A stretch of 64,000 bases of DNA. Origin: Flavobacteriales bacterium (lineage in GTDB: Bacteria > Bacteroidota > Bacteroidia > Flavobacteriales_D > Crocinitomicaceae). A model generated the notes under the pieces. The model was not told the DNA's origin, did not search any database, and saw nothing but the letters and a program-made list of their open reading frames with translations. The position numbers and the translations under genes are program-made. The stretch lies in NCBI GenBank assembly GCA_947454525.1, contig CANGJM010000005.1, forward strand, positions 1 to 64,000. Reading direction: 5' to 3'. Positions 17,596 through 26,123 of this stretch are shown here, piece after piece. How positions within the stretch are numbered: the first letter of the stretch is position 1; every line of letters begins with the position of its first letter.

Positions 17596-18711
17596 ATGAG
17601 AAAAGTAATTTTAAGTTTTGGACTAGTAGCCTCAACAATCTTGACTGCATTTGGTCAAGGACAAACGGAAGTGGCAGACGGAATGTATGCGGTTTTTAAC
17701 ACGACCAAAGGGGTAATCGTTTGTGAGTTAGAGTACAAATTGACACCGATGACTGTAGCGAACTTCGTAGGATTAGCGGAGGGAAAGAATTTCAAGGTAG
17801 ACAATGTGACCATTTCTAAACCTTATTTCGATGGCTTAACTTTTCACCGTGTCATTAAGGATTTCATGATTCAAGGTGGTTGTCCACTTGGAAATGGTAC
17901 GGGAGATCCAGGGTATAAATTCGGTGATGAATTCAATGAGAATTTAAAGCATACAGGTCCTGGGATCCTTTCGATGGCTAATTCTGGGCCGGCTACAAAT
18001 GGCAGTCAGTTCTTCATTACTCACAAAGAAACTCCTTGGTTAGATGGAAAACATACAGTCTTTGGTCATGTGATAAGTGGTCAGAATGTGGTAGATTCCA
18101 TTCAGCAGGGTGATGTTATGACATCGGTTGAAATTAGACGCATTGGGAAAGATGCACAGAACTGGAATGCGCAAACAGCGTTTGATCAAGTTTACTTGGC
18201 TAAACAAGTGGAATTAAACCGTCAAAAAGAGGCCTTCGCAAAAATTGAAGCGATGTCCGAAGATGAGTACAAACAATTCATGTATGCAGAGGTGAAAAAG
18301 GTGCATAAAAAAGCCAAAATGACTGAAAGTGGATTGGTGTATGTTATTCAAGAAAACGGATCGAAAGACCGTGTTGTCAAAGGTTCTAAGGTGTCTTTAC
18401 ATTATACAGGTACGTTTCGTGCGGATGGTAAGAAATTTGATTCTTCAAAAGACCGAAATCAAACACTTGATTTTAATTACATCGATCAGAAAATGATTCC
18501 TGGATTCGAAGAAGGAATCGCTATGGTTGGTAAAGGTGGTAAAATCACGATCTACATTCCGTACTTCAAGGCTTATGGTAAAAACGGACGTCCGGGAGCA
18601 ATTCCTCCATACTCAGACTTAGTGTTTGAAATTGAAATGGTCGATATTCAAGCGCCAGGTGCAGAAGATCATCAGCATGACGGTCATGATCACGATGGTC
18701 ATCAACATTAA
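17596..18711 (+). CDS. Dual-family immunophilin: cyclophilin-FKBP fusion with His-rich tail
   Basis: A 371-residue exported protein with two unrelated prolyl isomerase domains. The signal peptide is [21 protein letters not shown]. The cyclophilin domain (about residues 35-200) has the active-site motifs [29 protein letters not shown] and [11 protein letters not shown] charged helical linker follows ([19 protein letters not shown]), then an FKBP domain (about 255-350) with [53 protein letters not shown]. The C-terminus is [14 protein letters not shown], a possible metal-binding tail. Cyclophilin-FKBP fusions (CFBP) have been described in flavobacteria. ATG 17596 is preferred over an in-frame TTG at 17578. 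It is last in the nadK operon and overlaps the convergent gene by 4 nt. Confidence 0.93.
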   Translation: MRKVILSFGLVASTILTAFGQGQTEVADGMYAVFNTTKGVIVCELEYKLTPMTVANFVGLAEGKNFKVDNVTISKPYFDGLTFHRVIKDFMIQGGCPLGNGTGDPGYKFGDEFNENLKHTGPGILSMANSGPATNGSQFFITHKETPWLDGKHTVFGHVISGQNVVDSIQQGDVMTSVEIRRIGKDAQNWNAQTAFDQVYLAKQVELNRQKEAFAKIEAMSEDEYKQFMYAEVKKVHKKAKMTESGLVYVIQENGSKDRVVKGSKVSLHYTGTFRADGKKFDSSKDRNQTLDFNYIDQKMIPGFEEGIAMVGKGGKITIYIPYFKAYGKNGRPGAIPPYSDLVFEIEMVDIQAPGAEDHQHDGHDHDGHQH

Positions 18712-19610
18712 TCAATGATAATATGCTTCACTTGACTCAGGCGCTGATCTGACGATTGAAGTTGTAGAAAATAGTTTCCTTTTGAAAGTCCTGAGTAATT
18801 CAGGACTTTTTTATTCCCCAATAGTTCTGTTTGAACAATACTACCATTTAAATCACGTAGAATCGCTCTTTCCACATCGGATGAGCTGTTTATCTCTATC
18901 CAACCATTAGATGGGTTTGGAGCGACGGAAAAGTCAAAGAGCGCTACTTCCTCTAATCCGGAACCTAGGTCTGCATACGAAAAAGCAATATCCGAAATCA
19001 TCCAGCCTTCTTTTGTGTTATTCACAGTGTCGCTAATAAATCGAAAACGGTAATACATGGTATCTGTGGGAAAATCCTTGATTGGAAATAACCAAACCCA
19101 TTCTATTTCTGTGTAGCGGTCAGTAAAGCTTCCTGAAAATCCTTTTTCGCCGGTATACAAGGTGTCTGCTGAAGTGTAAAGTTCGTTGCTCAAAAAGAGC
19201 ATGTTCGTTTGATCGTCAATGACATTTGTCCAGGTTGCGCCATAATCTCGAGAAACCTCGATGATACCGCCATCCAATAAACTATCAGAATCCATGGAGT
19301 GGTGAAAGCTCATAATCAAACTAAGTGGGTACTGATTCCATGCTGGCCAATGAACTTCAAAAGAAGCGTTTGTTTCGTTTGGATACGTGTTTACACTGTC
19401 TGTAATCATCACGCCTCCTATACTCGTTAAAATGGATTTTTGCGATTCTCCACGCACCCAAATATTCGAAGTCGAATTAGGAATTACTACGTATCCACAC
19501 GTGTCCGAAAAATCACATTCGTCCAGTGGAAAAATGCCTAAAAACGTTGAAAGCTGCGCGTAGCTGTTAAGCGAAGCAAAAAGGATTGCAAGAAATAGTG
19601 AGCTTTTCAT
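18708..19610 (-). CDS. T9SS type A sorting-domain exported protein
   Basis: A 300-residue secreted protein. Signal peptide: [19 protein letters not shown]. The middle contains a beta-sandwich-like region with [19 protein letters not shown], of the kind seen in MAM/jelly-roll-like extracellular modules. From about residue 228 a T9SS type A C-terminal domain is clear: [37 protein letters not shown] and KHIIID. The protein should be exported across the outer membrane and anchored or released; its ligand is unknown. It is the last gene of the ribD operon (5 nt after DUF4159). A terminator for the opposite strand lies inside its coding sequence. Confidence 0.85.
   Translation of the reverse strand: MKSSLFLAILFASLNSYAQLSTFLGIFPLDECDFSDTCGYVVIPNSTSNIWVRGESQKSILTSIGGVMITDSVNTYPNETNASFEVHWPAWNQYPLSLIMSFHHSMDSDSLLDGGIIEVSRDYGATWTNVIDDQTNMLFLSNELYTSADTLYTGEKGFSGSFTDRYTEIEWVWLFPIKDFPTDTMYYRFRFISDTVNNTKEGWMISDIAFSYADLGSGLEEVALFDFSVAPNPSNGWIEINSSSDVERAILRDLNGSIVQTELLGNKKVLNYSGLSKGNYFLQLQSSDQRLSQVKHIIID
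18785..18812 (+). terminator. Rho-independent terminator inside the convergent gene
   Basis: AAAGTCCTGA (18785-18794) pairs perfectly with TCAGGACTTT (18800-18809) across a 5-nt loop, followed by more T to 18812 (six in a row from 18807). It lies 73 nt after the stop of the cyclophilin-FKBP gene, within the C-terminal sorting-domain codons of the minus-strand gene. Confidence 0.8.
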
Positions 19611-19615
19611 TGGGG

Positions 19616-20272
19616 TTAATTTAAAAAGACAAAGGTGATAATGTTCGCGCCCATTTGCAAAGCTTGCTTTCTTTTTTCCGGGCTATCGTTATGAACCTGA
19701 GGATCTTCCCATCCATCACTTAAATCTGTTTCATAGGTGTATAGGCATACAAGTCTGCCATCGATGACAATGCCAAATGCTTGCGGACGCTTTCCATCAT
19801 GTTCATGGATTTTTGGAAGTCCGTTTAGTTTATATTTTTGAGAGTAAATAGGATGATTACTAGGTAGTTCTGTTAGTTCACTTGAAGGAAAGATTTTCTT
19901 TAGTTCGACACGGATGAATTCGTCCATTCCATAGTTGTCATCGATGTGTAGAAATCCACCGGCAAGTAGATAATTACGCAAGTTTTCCACTTCGGATTTC
20001 GAAAAAACTACGTTTCCGTGTCCGGTCATGTGAATAAAGGGATAGCGAAAAATATCCTTGCTTCCAACATCTACATAAGGGACATCCTTCGAAATACTGG
20101 TACCTAAATTTTGATTGCAAAATTGAATCAAGTTTGGCAAGGCAGTGGGATTCGCATAGTAATCACCTCCGCCGCTATATTTCAAAACGGCAAGTTGAAA
20201 ATTAGATTGTGTCCAACCTAGTGCATTGAAAAAAACCGTGAAAATAAAAAAAGGTAGTGCTTTCGTAATCAT
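19616..20272 (-). CDS. DUF4159 exported protein
   Basis: A 218-residue protein with a signal peptide (MITKALPFFIFTVFFNALGWTQ). Motifs of the DUF4159 family are visible: LKYSGGGDYYANPTALPNL, the glutamine-amidotransferase-like MTGHGNVVFSKSEVENLRNY, LLAGGFLHIDDNYGMDEF, and HPIYSQKYKLNGLPKIHEH. In other bacteria such proteins are encoded near MoxR/DUF58 clusters; the function is unknown. ATG 20272 makes a 4-nt ATGA overlap with the upstream transporter, which supports it over an upstream in-frame start at 20341 that would lack a clean signal peptide. Confidence 0.82.
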   Translation of the reverse strand: MITKALPFFIFTVFFNALGWTQSNFQLAVLKYSGGGDYYANPTALPNLIQFCNQNLGTSISKDVPYVDVGSKDIFRYPFIHMTGHGNVVFSKSEVENLRNYLLAGGFLHIDDNYGMDEFIRVELKKIFPSSELTELPSNHPIYSQKYKLNGLPKIHEHDGKRPQAFGIVIDGRLVCLYTYETDLSDGWEDPQVHNDSPEKRKQALQMGANIITFVFLN

Positions 20273-21132
20273 GCTGCAAGATATAAAAACAAGATGGAAA
20301 TGAGCGCGGAAATGAATCCGATTATTTTGTTTTTTGTCCATTTTTCTTGAAAGAAGAAAAGTCCAATGACGGAAGCAATCACAACAATGCTCACATTGAT
20401 AACGGCAAGAATGCTACTTCCACTCCAAGGGAGAACATGGTAAGCCTTCATTAAAAAGTAGATGGAAAAGTAATTGGGTACACCTAGAAAGATTCCAGCG
20501 ATGATGTTTCGTAGGGCTGGTTTTAGTTTTCCTTGGATCCATAAAAACAAGGCGATGCAAATACCAATGACTCCAGCCATTCCGAAAGCAAAAGCAGTGA
20601 AAAAGGCCGTTTCATTTTCTAAAAGGACGTGGTGTTGAATGTAATTCAATAGAAAATCAAGTAAGCCACTTCCAACAAATAACACAAGGAGCATCCATGT
20701 AGAGGAAACCTGATTCTTTTCAGAGTTTGGTTGAATGGTCATTCCAATCACACCAATAATCGCCAAGACGATTCCTGCAATTTTCAACCATTGAATTTCT
20801 TCGGAATAGCTAATCATCATTCCAAGTACGGATAAAGCCATGCTCATCTTCACGGCAACCGAAGTACTCGAAAGTCCGTTTCGTTGCGAACTAATGCCCA
20901 TGATTAAAAACAAACCGATGAAAAGGACACCGGCGGTAAACGTATTCATAAACCAAAAGAGATCAACGGAAACAAGCTTACTTAATTCAAAGGGGAAAAA
21001 GAGGAATCCACACAAGAACGCTACAAAATAATTCACGACGATTGCCTGAAAGGTGTCGATCTGAAAGCGTGGGAATAATTTGAAAAGAACAAAAATGAAA
21101 CTAGAAAATAAGATGGCGAAAAGTAGTTCCAT
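20269..21132 (-). CDS. DMT/EamA-family transporter
   Basis: A 287-residue protein with about ten hydrophobic segments, from MELLFAILFSSFIFVLFKLF to FISALISILFLYLAA, in two five-helix halves as in the EamA drug/metabolite transporter superfamily. It should be an inner-membrane exporter or permease. The substrate cannot be told from sequence. Position after ribD (stop and start share one base, TAATG) raises the possibility of a flavin-related substrate, but this is only context. Confidence 0.8.
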   Translation of the reverse strand: MELLFAILFSSFIFVLFKLFPRFQIDTFQAIVVNYFVAFLCGFLFFPFELSKLVSVDLFWFMNTFTAGVLFIGLFLIMGISSQRNGLSSTSVAVKMSMALSVLGMMISYSEEIQWLKIAGIVLAIIGVIGMTIQPNSEKNQVSSTWMLLVLFVGSGLLDFLLNYIQHHVLLENETAFFTAFAFGMAGVIGICIALFLWIQGKLKPALRNIIAGIFLGVPNYFSIYFLMKAYHVLPWSGSSILAVINVSIVVIASVIGLFFFQEKWTKNKIIGFISALISILFLYLAA

Positions 21133-22163
21133 TATCGGCGTTTATAGTAATAAATGGTGTCTGTCCCGAAGGAATGTGATCTTGTCGGCACACGGTTTAA
21201 AATAGGAGCCTTGACACCTTCGTTAAAGTGGACATCACCTACAATGACATAAGCTTCGTCCCAAACGTTGTCGATGATAAAGTATTGCAGCGTTCGACTT
21301 CCACCTTCGACCATAATCGAAGTGATTTGACGCTTGTACAATTCTTCCAAAATCACTTTGGTGGATGTTTCTTTGATTTTCACCCATTCGATGTTGTCCT
21401 TTTTCTCGTCCTTCAGTCGGTTGAAAATAATCGTCGGGGCATCGTCAGAATAAAGATTGATGTTTTCTTTTACTTGCAATTGACTATCGATCAGAATTCG
21501 GATGGGATTTCTTCCGGTAAATTCACGCACGGTTAAGGTTGGATTATCATTCATTGCTGTATGTTTACCAACAAGAATTCCATGTTCTTGACTGCGCCAT
21601 TTATGCACGAGTGCTTTTGTTTCTTCGCAGGAAATCCAATTGATTCCTTTTTCCTCGTTGGAACGGATGCGATCAAGGTATCCATCCTTTGTTTGTGCCC
21701 ATTTTAAAATAACGTATGGACGTCCTTTTTCATGAAAATTGAAGAATCGCTTATTTAAAATGCGGCTTTCTTCTTCCAGAATTCCTTCTTGAACTTTGAT
21801 ACCAGCGCGCACTAATTTTTCGATCCCTCTACCAGAAACAAGTTTATTGCTGTCTCGACATCCGATAATGACTTCTGCGATTTTTGAAGCCACAAGTAAA
21901 TCCGAACACGGCGGTGTTTTGCCATGATGAGAACACGGCTCCAAGTTGACATAAACGGTTGCACCTTCGAGTTGACCTTGGTCCTTAACAGATGCAATGG
22001 CATTTACTTCAGCATGTGCTTCACCATAGCGTTGATGAAAACCTTCTCCAATGATTTTCCCATCCTTGACAATGACACAGCCAACCATGGGATTTGGAGC
22101 AACCCAACTGGATCCCAGTTGTGCGAGGTCTAGGCATCGTTGCATGTAATCTTCGTGCTTCAT
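21132..22163 (-). CDS. ribD: Bifunctional riboflavin biosynthesis deaminase/reductase RibD
   Basis: RibD carries out the second and third steps of riboflavin synthesis: deamination of the pyrimidine intermediate, then NADPH-dependent reduction of the ribosyl side chain. It has 343 residues. The N-terminal cytidine-deaminase-like zinc site is intact: HAE (His50, Glu52) and PCSHHGKTPPC (Cys77, Cys86). The C-terminal reductase domain starts at about residue 150 (RPYVILKWAQTKDG) and includes VEGGSRTLQYFI. TAACTTCG (one mismatch to TAnnTTTG) lies 4 nt before the ATG, suggesting a leaderless transcript. It is first in a four-gene minus-strand operon. No FMN riboswitch was recognised upstream. Confidence 0.96.
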   Translation of the reverse strand: MKHEDYMQRCLDLAQLGSSWVAPNPMVGCVIVKDGKIIGEGFHQRYGEAHAEVNAIASVKDQGQLEGATVYVNLEPCSHHGKTPPCSDLLVASKIAEVIIGCRDSNKLVSGRGIEKLVRAGIKVQEGILEEESRILNKRFFNFHEKGRPYVILKWAQTKDGYLDRIRSNEEKGINWISCEETKALVHKWRSQEHGILVGKHTAMNDNPTLTVREFTGRNPIRILIDSQLQVKENINLYSDDAPTIIFNRLKDEKKDNIEWVKIKETSTKVILEELYKRQITSIMVEGGSRTLQYFIIDNVWDEAYVIVGDVHFNEGVKAPILNRVPTRSHSFGTDTIYYYKRR

Positions 22164-22293
22164 ACAGCGAAGTTAAGCATTCCTTTGAGTGATTGAAACC
22201 AATTCCACATGGATTTTCGCGCTTGGTTCAATAGATAAGGAAACCAAGGAGCGGATATTACAGCCGAAACAGGTCAAATGTGCGAAGTATTTT

Positions 22294-22301
22294 TATTTTT
22301 G
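22294..22301 (+). promoter_or_regulatory. -7 element of the small mscS gene
   Basis: TATTTTTG, an exact consensus match, 22 nt before the ATG at 22324. No clear -33 TTG. Confidence 0.45.
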
Positions 22302-22323
22302 TTGAAATTTCAAACTTGTTCTT

Positions 22324-23127
22324 ATGATAGATGTGATTGAAAACCTTTTTGGGATGGATCCTAATTACTTAAATGCGGTATTATTTTCGTTGTTAACGAA
22401 TATCGTTTTCGCACTTATTATTGCGGTTGCAGGCTTCTGGTTAACAGGAATTTTAACGCGCTTTATTACCCGCATGCTCAAGAAAAGCGAGACGGATCCG
22501 GGATTAGTTTCCTTTCTAGGTTCCTTCTTGTCGATGGCTTTGAAAATCATGGTAGTGATTAGTGCGATCACTCAATTAGGCATCCCAATGACCTCGTTCC
22601 TTACCTTAATCGGTGCGGCAGGAATCGCCGTTGGTATGGCTATTTCTGGAACGTTGTCCAATTTTGCCGGGGGAATTATGATTTTAGTCTTAAAGCCATT
22701 CAAACTCGGAGATGAAATTAATGCCTTAGGTGAACAGGGTAGGGTGAGTGAAATTCAAATTTTCAATACTTTTTTGACAACTCCGGATAATAAAGTGGTT
22801 ATTTTTCCGAATGGACCGCTTGCAAACGGTAACATCGTCAATTTCACGAAGGAGAAAACGCGTCGAGTAGAATGGACATTCCTACTTTCGCATGATGCTT
22901 CCTTTGAGCTTGTCAAAGAAACAATCACAAAATTTTTATCCGAGGATAATCGCATCCAAACGAAGACTCCAGTAGTCGTTGGATTGGATCAAATTACGGA
23001 GCAAGGAATGCACATCAAGGTGAGAGCGTGGGTGAAGACAGCAGATTTCAACCAAGTTTACTTTGATGTCAATGCAAAAGCTTTGGTTTCTTTTGCGCAA
23101 GCGAACATTCATTTTGCAAAGTCCTAG
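22324..23127 (+). CDS. Small mechanosensitive channel, MscS family
   Basis: A 267-residue MscS-type channel close in size to E. coli MscS. Three transmembrane segments are seen (LLTNIVFALIIAVAGFWLTG; FLSMALKIMVVISAITQLG; the pore helix FLTLIGAAGIAVGMAISGTL with LSNFAGGIMILVLKPFKLGD). The beta-domain and C-terminal cage follow. It is unrelated in detail to the longer MscS at 13475-14584, so the window encodes two classes of the channel. A thioesterase gene starts 3 nt after its stop. Confidence 0.93.
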   Translation: MIDVIENLFGMDPNYLNAVLFSLLTNIVFALIIAVAGFWLTGILTRFITRMLKKSETDPGLVSFLGSFLSMALKIMVVISAITQLGIPMTSFLTLIGAAGIAVGMAISGTLSNFAGGIMILVLKPFKLGDEINALGEQGRVSEIQIFNTFLTTPDNKVVIFPNGPLANGNIVNFTKEKTRRVEWTFLLSHDASFELVKETITKFLSEDNRIQTKTPVVVGLDQITEQGMHIKVRAWVKTADFNQVYFDVNAKALVSFAQANIHFAKS

Positions 23128-23130
23128 TTG

Positions 23131-23547
23131 ATGGATATCATTCAAGCATACATAGATAAAAATCGTTTTGGAGAATGGCTGGGAATGTCCTTTGAGATTT
23201 TAGAACCCGGAATCGTTGCTTACCGACTCGATATTCAAGAAAAACATTTGGCAACTCCAATGCATGCACATGGTGGATGTATTGCGAGTCTATTAGATGC
23301 AACCCTTGGTGTGGGTGCATTATCCTTGGTTGCAGACGAACAAAAAGTGGTCTCCACTGTCGATTTATCGATCCAATTTCTGGCAGGAGTTAAATGCACT
23401 GACCAATTAATTTCTTACTCAAAGTGCTTGAAAAAAGGAAAAAAACTTATTTTTATGCAGGCGGATGTACTCAACCAAGACAAACAGCTCGTTGCACATG
23501 CGAACGGTACTTTTGTTTCTGTTGCGGCAAACGTTGCCGGATATTAA
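23131..23547 (+). CDS. PaaI-type hotdog-fold thioesterase
   Basis: A 138-residue single-domain hotdog protein. The motif MHAHGGCIASLLDATLGVGA corresponds to the HGG...D/E active-site helix of PaaI/YbgC-like acyl-CoA thioesterases, and LSIQFLAGVK is the next strand. It probably hydrolyses an acyl-CoA, substrate unknown. ATG 23131 is chosen over the in-frame TTG immediately before it. It is co-transcribed with the mscS gene upstream and perhaps with the DUF1295 gene 23 nt downstream. Confidence 0.85.
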   Translation: MDIIQAYIDKNRFGEWLGMSFEILEPGIVAYRLDIQEKHLATPMHAHGGCIASLLDATLGVGALSLVADEQKVVSTVDLSIQFLAGVKCTDQLISYSKCLKKGKKLIFMQADVLNQDKQLVAHANGTFVSVAANVAGY

Positions 23548-23570
23548 CCTAAATAATAAATTATTGACCC

Positions 23571-24500
23571 ATGCTTATTACTATTCTACTTTTGATTTTC
23601 ACTGTAATTATTGTTCCATACGTATGTATTGCTTACGGATTAAACCCGAATGATGTACAAGATGCCATTTTGTATCAAATGACTTTTTCCGTTGGTATTG
23701 TGATTGCTTATTGCTTTTTCGTTGGAGAGCTAGCAAAAAACAATTCGCAAGTAGATAAAATTTGGAGCATCATTCCTATTTATTACGTTTGGCACATGAC
23801 CATTATGGGTGGATGGGATCCGCGCATGATTCTCATGTCAATTTTGGTGACGATTTGGGGAGTTCGTTTGACATATAATTTCGCTCGAAGAGGAGCGTAT
23901 CAGTGGAAATTCTGGGCTGGAGAGGAAGATTACCGTTGGGAAGTTTTACGCAGCCGTCCCGGATTTAACAACAAGTTCGTTTGGATGATCTTCAATTTAT
24001 TTTTCATTAGTGGTTATCAAAGTGTCTTGATTTTCTTGTTTACCCTTCCGATTTTGACTTCTTTGGGTGATGGTGTCAATCATTCTTTAAATTGGATCGA
24101 TTATCTGTTAGCTTTAGTTTACGTTTCATGTGTGGTGATCGAATACATTGCGGATCAACAACAATATGATTTCCAAACGGAAAAACACCGTCGCTTAAAA
24201 GCAGGGGAGGAACTAGGAGAATACAGCAAAGGATTCGTTTCAACAGGACTTTGGTCGATTGTACGTCATCCGAATTATGCGATGGAACAAACGATTTGGG
24301 TTGTTTTCTATTTATTCAGTGTAAATGCGACAGGACAATGGATCAATTGGTCAATTGGTGGTTGTGCATTGTTGATTATCCTTTTCAAAGGAAGTTCTGA
24401 TTTTTCTGAGGAATTGTCGGCAGGAAAATACCCAGCTTATAAGGAATACCAAGCGAGTGTGCCTCGTTTTATCCCTTTCACGAAGAGAAAGTCAAACTAA
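23571..24500 (+). CDS. DUF1295 family membrane protein
   Basis: A 309-residue integral membrane protein with about seven hydrophobic segments. The family core is visible: KIWSIIPIYYVW, ILVTIWGVRLTYNFARRG, EDYRWEVLR, and the C-terminal STGLWSIVRHPNYAMEQTIW, which resembles the steroid 5-alpha-reductase / isoprenylcysteine methyltransferase cofactor-binding end. An NADPH-dependent reductase role is suggested by family similarity only. Its last 9 nt overlap the convergent small membrane gene. Confidence 0.85.
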   Translation: MLITILLLIFTVIIVPYVCIAYGLNPNDVQDAILYQMTFSVGIVIAYCFFVGELAKNNSQVDKIWSIIPIYYVWHMTIMGGWDPRMILMSILVTIWGVRLTYNFARRGAYQWKFWAGEEDYRWEVLRSRPGFNNKFVWMIFNLFFISGYQSVLIFLFTLPILTSLGDGVNHSLNWIDYLLALVYVSCVVIEYIADQQQYDFQTEKHRRLKAGEELGEYSKGFVSTGLWSIVRHPNYAMEQTIWVVFYLFSVNATGQWINWSIGGCALLIILFKGSSDFSEELSAGKYPAYKEYQASVPRFIPFTKRKSN

Positions 24501-24716
24501 GTATTTGAGGACAAGAAAGGCGAGTGCGAAAAACGCCATGACACTGAGGTACCATTGACCTACGCCTTTGTGTCCATTCTGACGATTGTACAAGTACGTA
24601 ATCGTTCCAATAGATACACCAATCAACAAAGAGTAAAGCAATACTTTAGTCAAGTAATCCGAATTGTTTGAAGTGATGAGCGAAGTGTTTCGCGTGTAAT
24701 TGATTCCATTTTTCAA
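24492..24716 (-). CDS. Small two-helix membrane protein (hypothetical)
   Basis: A reading frame of up to 74 residues with two clear hydrophobic segments (VLLYSLLIGVSIGTITYLY and WYLSVMAFFALAFLVLKYLV) joined by a short polar loop NRQNGHKGVGQ. From ATG 24716 it overlaps the 3' end of the DinB-like gene by 71 nt. A TTG near 24656 would reduce the overlap to about 10 nt and still keep both helices, and is a reasonable alternative. No family is recognised. The position at the end of a minus-strand operon supports it as a real gene. Confidence 0.5.
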   Translation of the reverse strand: MKNGINYTRNTSLITSNNSDYLTKVLLYSLLIGVSIGTITYLYNRQNGHKGVGQWYLSVMAFFALAFLVLKYLV

Positions 24717-25101
24717 AGTCTAACATCCCATAGTAAGGGTGTAAAGCTGTGAAAGATGGATGCTCTTCGTATTTTTCCATGAAGTCTACAAATGCGGTAG
24801 CGAACTCATCCAAAGCGAATTCCATGTCGTCGTTTCGAAGAGGTGTATCTGCTTGAGCAAAGGAAACCTGTATGTTTTGTGCCATTGGTTTATCTGAAGC
24901 AAGAAAAAGTTGCATTTTTTCAATGCGATCCTCTGGAACTTCCAGTTCAAATTCGCCAATGCCGCAGGACATATACAACGCATCACAGAGGTGTTCAACC
25001 ATTCGTTGTGCGGACATTTCTCCCCAGATTGGAGAAGTAGTTGTTTCTAGTGACTCCAATTTTGTAAGGAGGAACTCTAATTCAAATTCAAAAGTTTGCA
25101 T
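24646..25101 (-). CDS. DinB-like / DUF1569 protein
   Basis: A 151-residue helical protein. The features of the DinB-like four-helix fold are present: WGEMSAQRMVEHLCDALYM near the N-terminus and the closing motif WNQLHAKHFAHHFKQFGLL, with His residues in place for a metal site. Such proteins are often metal-dependent thiol transferases or of unknown role. One base separates it from the lipid kinase gene upstream. Confidence 0.75.
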   Translation of the reverse strand: MQTFEFELEFLLTKLESLETTTSPIWGEMSAQRMVEHLCDALYMSCGIGEFELEVPEDRIEKMQLFLASDKPMAQNIQVSFAQADTPLRNDDMEFALDEFATAFVDFMEKYEEHPSFTALHPYYGMLDFEKWNQLHAKHFAHHFKQFGLLD

Positions 25102-25102
25102 C

Positions 25103-25981
25103 TTATTTTTTTCCTACGAGAATGTGAAGGCTTTTTGGTACGACTTGCACATTTAATTCTTTACGCACAGCAACGGGCTCTCCGTCATAATGTGCGATTC
25201 CTTTAGACAAAGAAATTTTTGCTTTTTCAAAGGAGATTACTTCCGTGTGGATTGACTGATCCGAGCGTTTTGTAAAAAACTGGAAGATGATTCTTGGAAT
25301 CCCCCAAGCTGAAAAAGGTTTTAATATAAATAATTCAATTTTCCCATCGGTTGCATCGGATTTCGGAGAAACCACAAATCCATTACCGAATTCAGAAGTA
25401 TTGGCAATTGTACAAAGAACAACAGGCATTTTTTTTACTTGTCCGTTCATGTCAATCGAGATATTCATCGGGTTGTATTTAAAAAATTCTTTAAATACAT
25501 GTTTAACATAAGTGAGAAATCCTCGTTTTTTATCTTCGTCGAATTTTTTCGCAATCACTGCGTCAAGTCCATAACCACCAACGCCTAAAAAAGGCTTGTC
25601 GTTTACAAGAACGGTATCCATTTGGATATCATTCAGTTCATTAATACATTGAATGGCTTTGCGAACATCTCTCGGAATCAGCATGTGTCGAGCGAGTCCA
25701 TTTCCAGAACCAATCGGAAGCACGGCTAAGCGGGTTTGCGATCCAATTAGTGCTGTTCCAACTTCGTGAACGGATCCATCTCCACCAACGGCGCAAACTA
25801 CATCAATGTTTAATTTGACAGCCTCCAAAGCAATGTCGATGGCATGTCCCTTGTGGCTTGTGTTTCGAATCTCGTAATCAAACAACTCATGATCCAAATG
25901 GGCATGAATCAACCCAGGAATATCGTCTTTTCGACGTACTCCAGAAATTGGATTCACAATAAACCAAATGGTTTTTTTCAT
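25103..25981 (-). CDS. Diacylglycerol/sphingosine-type lipid kinase (YegS-like)
   Basis: A 292-residue kinase of the DAGK catalytic family. It begins MKKTIWFIVNPISGVRRK (the conserved NPxSG) and has the nucleotide-binding CAVGGDGSVHEVGTAL and LPIGSGNGLARHM motifs, then DTVLVNDKPFLGVGGYGLDA and the C-terminal DATDGKIELFILKP and HYDGEP. It should phosphorylate a lipid alcohol such as diacylglycerol. ATG 25981 gives the family N-terminus; the frame is open upstream to 26119, but that extension is basic, unconserved in character and lies under the promoter region of the divergent gene. Confidence 0.9.
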   Translation of the reverse strand: MKKTIWFIVNPISGVRRKDDIPGLIHAHLDHELFDYEIRNTSHKGHAIDIALEAVKLNIDVVCAVGGDGSVHEVGTALIGSQTRLAVLPIGSGNGLARHMLIPRDVRKAIQCINELNDIQMDTVLVNDKPFLGVGGYGLDAVIAKKFDEDKKRGFLTYVKHVFKEFFKYNPMNISIDMNGQVKKMPVVLCTIANTSEFGNGFVVSPKSDATDGKIELFILKPFSAWGIPRIIFQFFTKRSDQSIHTEVISFEKAKISLSKGIAHYDGEPVAVRKELNVQVVPKSLHILVGKK

Positions 25982-26098
25982 GTTTTTTTGTTGTTTGTCA
26001 AGCATAGTAAGGATACGCTTACGTTCAAATATCGTCATTTTTTTGGAAATAGCCCAAAATTTCTTGAACGCAACCTTCAAAAATAATGCCATTAAGCG

Positions 26099-26106
26099 TA
26101 AATTTG
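26099..26106 (+). promoter_or_regulatory. -7 element of the conserved hypothetical gene
   Basis: TAAATTTG, an exact consensus match, 17 nt before the ATG at 26124. Confidence 0.45.
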
Positions 26107-26123
26107 AGAAAAATACCAAGAAA

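Noticed and set aside
22222-22248. Inverted repeat CTTGGTT...AACCAAG between ribD and mscS
   Set aside because: The 13-nt loop and absence of a T-run make it a poor terminator; no riboswitch-like conserved core is visible.
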